Assembly: GCA_045629725.1 (NCBI GenBank)
Contig: JAZQRT010000085.1
Coordinates: forward strand, 1-8,120
Reading direction: 5' to 3'
DNA: 8,120 bases
From: SIG714 sp045629725
GTDB taxonomy: Bacteria; Bacillota; Clostridia; Oscillospirales; CAG-272
The notes under the pieces are model-generated. The model was not told the origin of the DNA, did not search any database, and saw only the letters and a list, made by a program, of their open reading frames with translations. Positions 1 through 5,178 of this stretch are shown one piece after another (the first letter of the stretch is position 1; each line of letters begins with the position of its first letter). A program made the translations under genes and the position numbers.

Positions 1-106
1 GAATTAACGAGACACTTATTTAACTTCTCAGTTCTTTTTGTACTCTCATTTCCTATTTGTTGTTCAATTTTCAAGGACCGCTTCGTGCTCGGCTTCACCC
101 GAGCGC
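1..106 (-). other. Probable rRNA operon leader (5' part of a 16S precursor transcript)
   Basis: Read on the minus strand, the first transcribed bases form a GC-rich hairpin (arms GCTCGG and CCGAGC, plus-strand 87-92 and 99-104), followed by GGTCCTTGAAAATTGAACA (plus 62-80). A CTTTGAAAA/CCTTGAAAA-TTGAACA block behind a hairpin is typical of the leader in front of 16S rRNA in Firmicutes, where it includes the boxA-like antitermination signal. No 16S sequence is reached before position 1, so the rRNA gene is inferred, not seen. A tRNA or other stable RNA operon with the same type of leader is the main alternative. Confidence 0.65.
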
Positions 107-112
107 CTAAAT

Positions 113-141
113 AATATATCACATCTTTTTCTGTTTGTCAA
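113..141 (-). promoter_or_regulatory. Strong sigma-A promoter of the presumed rRNA operon
   Basis: On the minus strand a perfect -35 TTGACA (136-141) lies 17 bases from a -10 TATATT (113-118). The -10 is preceded by TGA, an extended -10 (TGn). Transcription would start near 105-106, just at the leader hairpin. The match to consensus and the A-tract DNA upstream fit a growth-regulated stable RNA promoter. Confidence 0.85.
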
Positions 142-145
142 TACC

Positions 146-188
146 TTTTTGCAAAATTTTTTAAGTTTTTTTGGAGTTTTTTCATTTT
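146..188 (-). promoter_or_regulatory. Phased A-tracts (UP-element-like, curved DNA)
   Basis: Upstream of the -35 box the minus strand has A-runs at 146-150, 157-162, 166-172, 177-182 and 185-188. The centres of the first four are about 11.5, 9.5 and 10.5 bases apart, close to one helical turn. Such phasing gives intrinsic bending and A-rich UP elements that contact the RNA polymerase alpha subunit. The role is inferred from position and spacing. Confidence 0.55.
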
Positions 189-236
189 CCTAAGTTTATG
201 CTATTTTTCTATGTATCTTCAAGTTTTACACGAAAT

Positions 237-274
237 AAACTGCATACTTTATACAATTTTAAAGTTTGCAGTTT
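237..274. repeat. Large inverted repeat, 15-bp arms
   Basis: The arms are 237-251 (AAACTGCATACTTTA) and 260-274 (TAAAGTTTGCAGTTT), complementary at 14 of 15 positions, with an 8-base AT-rich centre. On the plus strand the hairpin runs into a T-rich stretch, so it could end antisense transcription. On the minus strand no T-run follows. A protein-binding dyad upstream of the rRNA promoter is an equally good reading. Confidence 0.5.
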
Positions 275-328
275 TTTAAGATTTTTCTTTTTCAAATTTT
301 TTCTGAAAATTCCATTCGCAATCTGCAC

Positions 329-370
329 AAAAAAACAGGGGTGTTGACTATCACAAACCCCTGTTTTTTT
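329..370. terminator. Bidirectional rho-independent terminator
   Basis: Arms 329-342 and 357-370 are perfectly complementary over 14 bp: a GC core (CAGGGG/CCCCTG) flanked by A7 and T7 runs, so the hairpin has a T-run on either strand. It is the second terminator behind the leftward dockerin gene and lies between it and the rRNA-type promoter, so it probably prevents read-through into that operon. Confidence 0.85.
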
Positions 371-399
371 GTTCAATTTGTATACTCGTTTTAAAATCA

Positions 400-430
400 A
401 AAGGCATCCGAAGCTCTTTCGAATGCCTTT
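400..430 (-). terminator. Terminator of the dockerin-protein gene
   Basis: On the minus strand AAAGGCATTCGAA (418-430) pairs with TTCGGATGCCTTT (400-412) through 13 bp including one T-G wobble, with a 5-base loop, followed by TTTTGATTTT. It begins about 30 bases after the stop codon of the leftward gene. Confidence 0.85.
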
Positions 431-460
431 ATTTGAGTTGTTAACGCTTTTTTTACAATT

Positions 461-3304
461 TTATTCCACATCAATACCCAAGCATTTTGCATGAATAAGA
501 GCATAGTCAATGGAGTTAACGTATCCATCAGAATTCATATCCGCTGCATAAAAACGAATATCATGTGAATATTCCTCTGCTGAAAGCATTGCAAGGACAA
601 TGAGCATGTCTGTCAAGTCTGTTTTTCCATTAGAATCTATGTCGCCCTTTACCACAATGGTATAACTTGCAACGGTACCGCTGATATCATTGATAACAAC
701 CTCGTCACCTGTTGATACGACAGTAGACTCACTGAGTATTCCCTCAGAATTTTTCATCGTCGCATATTTTCCCTGATCAAGCAATTCGCGGAGAAGACTT
801 ACAGTTGTTCCATTCTCCACACCCGCAATAATGCGTTTTTCCTCATCTATTATATATGATTCAGAAGTTATAAAATCGGGAATTATCTCAAACAAAAGAG
901 TTTCACTGCATTCACCGGGATAGGTTGTCTCAGTTTCCGCATATCTGCAGAAGACCTCATAAACCATACAAGGAGCAAGGTCGGTGAATACGTTGGATTC
1001 CTGGAATTCTTCTCCGTCAAGAGAATACTCACATCCGGGTACGGGAACCAAAGTTATTGAACTGCTGTTCTTAAAGAGTATGACAGGAATTTCGGGGATA
1101 GCATCCGTTGTGGTCTTATCCGTTCTCTCTTTTGCCGCAGCACTGAGCTTACTTGCATAGGTCATATCAGTTTCACTGTATCTGCAATAAATATAATATT
1201 CTCTTGCAGGAAGAAGTCCTGTAAATTCACCTTTGAAGGTTTCCTTATCCTGCCATTCAATTTCCGCAGAAAGGTCCTTGGCTTCGCAGATAGCGTATTC
1301 ACAGTCTGAGTTATACTGTATTGTAATGGTAGTATCGCTGAGTCCGAGAATTGTGGGAGCTTCAGGAGCATCGACAATGGATTTCAACGTAGTAACCACA
1401 AGACCTGCACTCGGCATCTTTACGTCCTTATCTCTTTGGAAGAAAACGTAGTTCGTGCCGGGAGTGAGACCTGTAAACACAGGGCTTTCCTGCCATACGC
1501 TACCGTCCATGCTGTATTCATGTTCTGCGATCGCCACAAGCTTTACAGTTCTGTCGCCGACTGCACCGTCAAGGGTGGGTCTTTGAGCTGCCACCTGTTC
1601 CTTCAAGGTCCTTACTATAAGCTTATCACTTTTAGGGCTGGCATATGTAGTAGTTGTCTCTGCCCATCTGCAGTAGAAGGTATACTCCGTATTAAACTCA
1701 AGGTTTGTGAAAAGATTTGAGTCTTGCCAGTTCTTTCCATCCTTAGAATATTCGTAGCCGTACACATACTCAAGAAGAATGTAACTGTCCATTATCTGAG
1801 CCTTTTCCGCATCCAAAGCCGCAGGCGCTGCCTTGTCTTCCTTCTTTATTGTTTCTCCCTCTGCATCAACAATAAAAGGAGCGATGAACACGGAATTGCA
1901 TCCGTCCCCGTCTGCAGCAGTAATGATGAGCTTGTACTCACCAAGATTAAGTGAGCCGAATCTGAGCTTATAATTGATATCGCTCGTAGCAATATCAACA
2001 GTTTGAGCATTTGGTTCAAGGGTTGCAGACTGCAACGTCTTTCCTGCGGAGTTTACAATATATCCGCTGACCTTTGTTATTTCATCCTTTTCTGAAATTA
2101 TTCTTCCTCTTAATGAGAAAGAGAAATAAAGCTTGTTTTTACCGATCGGGTATGAGCTCATGGAAATAGTGAGTGTTTTGGAGTTAGACACCTTGGTAAT
2201 ATCGCCATCTTTGATATAACCATCCCCCGCAAGTCTATACCACTTTTCACCGATGGAGTTTATTTCACTTGAAACGATAGTTACGTTTCCGCTTACGCTT
2301 CCAATCTTATTGGATGAAGCATAGGCATCACTATATATTGTCTTTGTTCCGCTGACCTTATAAAGACCGGCGCAGTCAAGAGAGATCGTTCTTTGGAATT
2401 TGGTTCCGCAATTAATACAAATGTCGCCGTCTTTCTCTCTGTACTCGTGCTCATCACATATGTCATAGCCCTGATCCCATGCCTCTTCGAATACACTCTT
2501 GGGCGCTCTGTAAACAGTTAAAATACTATTCCAGATTCCGCCAAATCTTTCATATGTATAATATGAGATAAGAACTCTGTTGTTTCCGTAATAATTACCC
2601 TCAGAATCAAGATAAGAGCTGAAGGCGTTATCGTGTATAACGTAAATTCCCGATTCATCCGCACCCAGGAACACCATACTGTGGTTAACTCCGCCAAGGG
2701 TTCTTGCCTGAACGATATCTCCGGGCATAGCCCTTCCCATCAATTCAACGAGAGTTTCGTATGTATATACATCATACTCTCCGATGATCTTCGATCTGTC
2801 ATTTGACGGAGCGGAAAGTCTTCCCACTCTTTTCAAAGTTCCTGTCTCGTTTCCGAAATAGTTCAGTCCGCTTACAGGATAACCGTATATATAATAGTAG
2901 GCATATCTTGCAAACGCAAAGCAGCTATAGCTATCATACTCATCAACGATTCCGATATCCTTAAGCATAGGGTGATATCTGGAAACGTATCTTCCGTTAC
3001 ACTTTGCGCAAACGCTGTTACCGCAGCTTACGTTTCCCGTTGTAGTAAAATAAGGATAATCACTATACGGTAAAAGATCAAAAAGATCCTGAAGCTTTGC
3101 GCTGATATAGCTGTTATCTGTAAAGTCATAACCGTGTGCGCCAAGAACCTCGGGAACAGTTACCTTTTGACCGTTAGAAACTATCGCGGCTAAGGATATG
3201 ATCGACACAACGAGAAGTGCAAGCACAACAACTCTTTTTACGACCCTTTTCTTAGCATTGGGATTTGCAAGTTTTTCCTTGATTTTCTTAAAAATACTTT
3301 TTAT
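461..3304 (-). CDS. Secreted modular cysteine peptidase/amidase-like protein with SH3, FN3-like repeats and dockerin
   Basis: Residues are numbered from the GTG at 3224-3226 (921 aa). From a strongly hydrophobic stretch (1-17) follow: a CHAP/NlpC-like domain of about 60-240 with candidate catalytic Cys102 (SCFAFARY), a PGDIV strand (168-172), His182 (NHSMV) and a third residue among H198/D199/N200; Cys68, Cys73, Cys76; a zinc-ribbon-like C257-x2-H260-x9-C270-x2-C273; a bacterial SH3 domain (about 283-346); a beta-sandwich region (350-455); four FN3-like repeats (467-780) with YSxDGxxWQ and CRYAETxTTY motifs; and a type I dockerin (860-917) with two calcium loops (D862/D864/N866/D873 and D896/N898/D900/D907). 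Dockerins bind cohesins on scaffoldins, so surface or cellulosome-like attachment is likely. Substrate (peptidoglycan or protein) is unknown. The GTG has no ribosome binding site and leaves the signal peptide without a basic end; the open frame continues 26 codons up to ATA 3302-3304, which follows a good ribosome binding site and supplies a Lys/Arg-rich n-region. I therefore give that start. Domain calls are by motif, not by search. Confidence 0.88.
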   Translation of the reverse strand: MKSIFKKIKEKLANPNAKKRVVKRVVVLALLVVSIISLAAIVSNGQKVTVPEVLGAHGYDFTDNSYISAKLQDLFDLLPYSDYPYFTTTGNVSCGNSVCAKCNGRYVSRYHPMLKDIGIVDEYDSYSCFAFARYAYYYIYGYPVSGLNYFGNETGTLKRVGRLSAPSNDRSKIIGEYDVYTYETLVELMGRAMPGDIVQARTLGGVNHSMVFLGADESGIYVIHDNAFSSYLDSEGNYYGNNRVLISYYTYERFGGIWNSILTVYRAPKSVFEEAWDQGYDICDEHEYREKDGDICINCGTKFQRTISLDCAGLYKVSGTKTIYSDAYASSNKIGSVSGNVTIVSSEINSIGEKWYRLAGDGYIKDGDITKVSNSKTLTISMSSYPIGKNKLYFSFSLRGRIISEKDEITKVSGYIVNSAGKTLQSATLEPNAQTVDIATSDINYKLRFGSLNLGEYKLIITAADGDGCNSVFIAPFIVDAEGETIKKEDKAAPAALDAEKAQIMDSYILLEYVYGYEYSKDGKNWQDSNLFTNLEFNTEYTFYCRWAETTTTYASPKSDKLIVRTLKEQVAAQRPTLDGAVGDRTVKLVAIAEHEYSMDGSVWQESPVFTGLTPGTNYVFFQRDKDVKMPSAGLVVTTLKSIVDAPEAPTILGLSDTTITIQYNSDCEYAICEAKDLSAEIEWQDKETFKGEFTGLLPAREYYIYCRYSETDMTYASKLSAAAKERTDKTTTDAIPEIPVILFKNSSSITLVPVPGCEYSLDGEEFQESNVFTDLAPCMVYEVFCRYAETETTYPGECSETLLFEIIPDFITSESYIIDEEKRIIAGVENGTTVSLLRELLDQGKYATMKNSEGILSESTVVSTGDEVVINDISGTVASYTIVVKGDIDSNGKTDLTDMLIVLAMLSAEEYSHDIRFYAADMNSDGYVNSIDYALIHAKCLGIDVE

Positions 3305-3310
3305 AACTTC

Positions 3311-3318
3311 TCACCCTT
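3311..3318 (-). promoter_or_regulatory. Ribosome binding site that points to an ATA start
   Basis: The minus strand reads AAGGGTGA, which contains the GGTGA part of the anti-Shine-Dalgarno complement, then GAAGTT and ATA. The 6-base gap is suited to initiation at the ATA (3302-3304). The only canonical start in the frame, GTG 3224-3226, lies about 85 bases further on. The in-frame TGA stop overlaps the site (3311-3313), so the frame cannot begin earlier. Confidence 0.55.
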
Positions 3319-3354
3319 TTATAAATATTTTTTGCAATATTCGCAACCATTATA

Positions 3355-3384
3355 ATTATAGCAATTTTTTCTTTGTTCTGTCAA
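3355..3384 (-). promoter_or_regulatory. Promoter of the dockerin-protein gene
   Basis: Minus-strand TTGACA (3379-3384) and TATAAT (3355-3360) both match consensus perfectly, with an 18-base spacer. The start would fall near 3348, giving an untranslated leader of roughly 44 bases up to the proposed ATA start. Confidence 0.85.
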
Positions 3385-3490
3385 GAGTATTTTTTTATAT
3401 TTAACAATTTATTTAGGATTTTTCCTCATTTTTCCATTAAATTTCGTATTTTTCTAACTTTCTTCAATTATTATAACTCTTTTTACCTAA

Positions 3491-3519
3491 TTGTCATTTC
3501 GAATTTTACCGCATAACAT
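3491..3519 (+). promoter_or_regulatory. Candidate promoter of the Cys-rich protein gene
   Basis: TTGTCA (3491-3496, 5 of 6) and TAACAT (3514-3519, 4 of 6) are 17 bases apart on the plus strand, putting the start near 3526, about 45 bases before the gene. The -10 is weak, which would suit a regulated promoter. Confidence 0.5.
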
Positions 3520-3526
3520 GATTATG

Positions 3527-3543
3527 AAAGGTATCATACCTTT
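3527..3543. promoter_or_regulatory. Operator-like 17-bp perfect palindrome
   Basis: AAAGGTATCATACCTTT has two 8-bp arms around a single central C. A one-base loop is too small for an RNA hairpin, so a dimeric DNA-binding protein is the simpler explanation. It overlaps the predicted transcription start and lies between promoter and ribosome binding site, the usual place for a repressor site. No regulator is encoded nearby. Confidence 0.5.
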
Positions 3544-3569
3544 AATATTTATCCGGAGGAAAAACAAAA

Positions 3570-4424
3570 ATGAGCGAAAACAGAAGCTTTTGCAATAATA
3601 ACGCCGCATCTGCTCTTTACGGCAGAGATAACGTGTGTATAGATACAAAAAGAATTTTAGACAGCTGCCGTGACCGTGATTGTTTTGAGGATACAAAAGT
3701 ATTCCTTACAGATTTCGGTCAGGAGATAATAGAAAAATCAAGTTCACTCAGAGTTAAGGACACAAAAGTCGTTTGCTCCAATATTATTGTAGACCCCATT
3801 CAGTTCAACAAAGGATTTTATCAGATAACAGTCAGACTTTACACCAAGCTCTGTCTTGAAGCATGTATCTGTCTTGGCAAGACACAGGAGATCGAGGGCG
3901 TTGCCGTTACAGAAAAAAAGGTCGTTCTCTTTGGAGGCGAAGGAAACGTACGTATTTTCAAAAGCAGTACGGGCGGTGATTTTTGTGCCCCCTGCAATCC
4001 GCCCGAGGAAGGCTCAAATTGCCCCGAGGTAGTGGTGGAAACAGTGGATCCCATACCTCTTTCCGTCAAAATAAAGGAGCCCTGCAGCTGTCAACCCTGT
4101 TGCTGTTGCTGCAGTGTTCACGAACTCCCCGAGAGCGTTCATTCCTGCATTAACGGTTCTCTTTGTGATTACAGACCAAACGAACGAGAATTACTTGTGA
4201 GCCTTGGATTCTTTTCCGTAATTCGTATTGAACGTCCTACACAGCTTGTTGTAAACGCATCCGAATACTGCATTCCGGACAAAGAATGTGTTATGACAGA
4301 TGAAGAAGATCCCTGCAGAATTTTTTCTAAAATGGCTTTCCCGATTTCCGAATTCTGCCCTTCAACATCTCCCGTAAACGGACAGATCTCTCCCTCGTGT
4401 GATTGCAAAAAGTCTAAATACTGA
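3570..4424 (+). CDS. Cysteine-rich conserved hypothetical protein of Clostridia type
   Basis: A 284-residue protein of unknown function, started at ATG behind a clear GGAGGA site (3555-3560, 9-base gap). It has 26 cysteines, including a dense C-x-C-x2-CCCCC cluster at 172-181, and no signal peptide or membrane segment, so it is probably made in the cytoplasm. Residues 38-170 look like a folded core (CFEDTKVFLTDFGQEI, FNKGFYQITVRLYTKLCLEACI, GVAVTEKKVVLFGGEGNVRIF, VVVETVDPIPLSVKI); from memory this pattern resembles uncharacterised clostridial proteins, but I cannot name a family. The Cys cluster splits it from a second segment (about 200-225, ELLVSLGFFSVIRIERP). Cysteine-rich cytoplasmic proteins in spore formers can be spore-coat or metal-binding proteins; that is a guess. 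It is the only rightward gene here, divergent from the dockerin gene, and ends at a shared terminator. Confidence 0.85.
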   Translation: MSENRSFCNNNAASALYGRDNVCIDTKRILDSCRDRDCFEDTKVFLTDFGQEIIEKSSSLRVKDTKVVCSNIIVDPIQFNKGFYQITVRLYTKLCLEACICLGKTQEIEGVAVTEKKVVLFGGEGNVRIFKSSTGGDFCAPCNPPEEGSNCPEVVVETVDPIPLSVKIKEPCSCQPCCCCCSVHELPESVHSCINGSLCDYRPNERELLVSLGFFSVIRIERPTQLVVNASEYCIPDKECVMTDEEDPCRIFSKMAFPISEFCPSTSPVNGQISPSCDCKKSKY

Positions 4425-4508
4425 AAAATTCTCACCCAATAAAAATTATACAAAGCGTATCTTCACTAAATAATTTTACTGCTTAGCAGTGTGATTTTCT
4501 ATAAAACA

Positions 4509-4538
4509 AAAACCCGACAGGCTATCCTGTCGGGTTTT
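4509..4538. terminator. Bidirectional terminator between convergent genes
   Basis: Perfect 13-bp arms (4509-4521, AAAACCCGACAGG; 4526-4538, CCTGTCGGGTTTT) enclose a 4-base loop CTAT. On the minus strand TTTTTGTTTTAT follows, an excellent tail for the 39-residue peptide gene; on the plus strand the stem ends in four T's and serves the Cys-rich gene. Confidence 0.9.
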
Positions 4539-4553
4539 AAGACAATAGGTCAA

Positions 4554-4673
4554 TCAGAAACTTGTCTTGTCTATTTCGCCTTCATCTTCTTCTCTTTCGA
4601 AGCTTGTTGTAATAACATCCTCCTCATCAATGAGAACGATATCGAATTCGGGTGTTTCGTATGCTTTCTTCAT
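4554..4673 (-). CDS. 39-residue acidic peptide of unknown function
   Basis: The start ATG (4671-4673) follows a textbook GGAGGA site (4681-4686) with a 7-base gap, and the stop TGA lies about 15 bases before a strong terminator, so this is very likely a real gene despite its size. The peptide begins MKKAYETPEFDIVLIDEE, has 14 acidic and 4 basic residues, no cysteine and no signal peptide or membrane segment. It divides into a YxxPxF-containing first half, a VITTSF middle and a highly acidic end. Short proteins with a KKxYxxPxF/L start and a DVITTS-like stretch are, from memory, common in gut Clostridia and largely uncharacterised. The Y-x2-P-x-(L/F) motif also recalls leaders of some ribosomally made modified peptides, but no modification enzyme is in this window. 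It has its own strong promoter at 4904-4932. Confidence 0.75.
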   Translation of the reverse strand: MKKAYETPEFDIVLIDEEDVITTSFEREEDEGEIDKTSF

Positions 4674-4897
4674 TTTATATTCCTCCATTTTCAATCAATC
4701 TTTAAAATATGCCGTAGCGGAGTATTCAAGTCCAACAATGCATTTATAATATCAACAGCCTTGCCTGTTTCTATCATGTTAAATGCAACTGCAAGCATCC
4801 TCTCAGTCACTTATAAGAGTCTTAACTTTACTTGGCTGAAAAACACCTTATTCTCTCATTTTTAAAAGTCAATTTTAGGGCTATTCGCCTACAGTAC
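4674..4897 (-). other. Long 5' leader of the small peptide gene, with a doubtful short ORF
   Basis: About 224 bases lie between the predicted start of transcription and the peptide start codon. A 35-codon frame (ATG 4796-4798 to TGA 4691-4693; encoding M-L-A-V-A-F-N-M-I-E-T-G-K...) ends five bases before the peptide's GGAGGA site. GAGAGG touches its ATG with no gap, so translation is not supported. The same frame extends upstream as GAG-AAT-AAG-GTG... across one TAA (4811-4813). It may be a decayed gene, a leader peptide or a chance frame. I recognise no riboswitch class. Confidence 0.35.
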
Positions 4898-4903
4898 AGG
4901 ATT

Positions 4904-4932
4904 ATAATATCACATTAAAAGTCATTTGTCAA
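4904..4932 (-). promoter_or_regulatory. Strong promoter upstream of the small peptide gene
   Basis: Minus-strand TTGACA (4927-4932) and TATTAT (4904-4909) are 17 bases apart. TGA directly before the -10 gives an extended -10. The ATGTGATAT block around the -10 is the same as in the rRNA-type promoter at 113-141, so high expression is expected. Confidence 0.8.
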
Positions 4933-5178
4933 TACTATTTTAACTTTTAATTGTAAATTCTGAAACTTCTCTTATATTTTTTACTCAATATATCTTTTTA
5001 TTTGAATGTTTTCGTATATTTTTCGCACAAGAACACAAAATCAATCATTGATATCACTGCATTTTTAATTAATAAACCCTAAAATTTAAATTTACTTATG
5101 TGAATATCAGTATGATTTTATGTTTTCCTTCCTATTTATATATTACATATAATACTGTCAAAAATTCTTCTGTGATGA
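4933..5178. other. AT-rich intergenic stretch without a gene
   Basis: No coding frame with a ribosome binding site is visible between the small peptide promoter and the end of cca. On the minus strand a promoter-like TTGACA (5156-5161) with TATAAA (5135-5140, 15-base spacer) is followed by AGGAAGGAAAAC (5121-5132), but the next frame closes after four codons. There is a small palindrome ATCAATCATTGAT near 5040-5052. No convincing terminator for cca is seen. Confidence 0.5.

Noticed and set aside
209..400. 63-codon Lys-rich minus-strand frame
   Set aside because: It begins in one terminator and crosses the second; composition is that of AT-rich intergenic DNA.
3348..3350. ATG upstream of the dockerin gene as alternative start
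   Set aside because: It lies at the predicted transcription start, has no ribosome binding site and its frame stops after 20 codons; reaching the main frame would need a frameshift.
3510..3519. Sporulation sigma factor -10 (GCATAACAT) for the Cys-rich gene
   Set aside because: No matching -35 at the right distance for sigma E, G or K; the sigma-A reading with a 17-base spacer fits better.
4491..4865. 124-codon plus-strand frame
   Set aside because: It starts inside the terminator region, has no ribosome binding site and runs antisense to the peptide gene and its leader.
5040..5052. Palindrome ATCAATCATTGAT
   Set aside because: Short, AT-rich and with no promoter or gene beside it; may well be chance.
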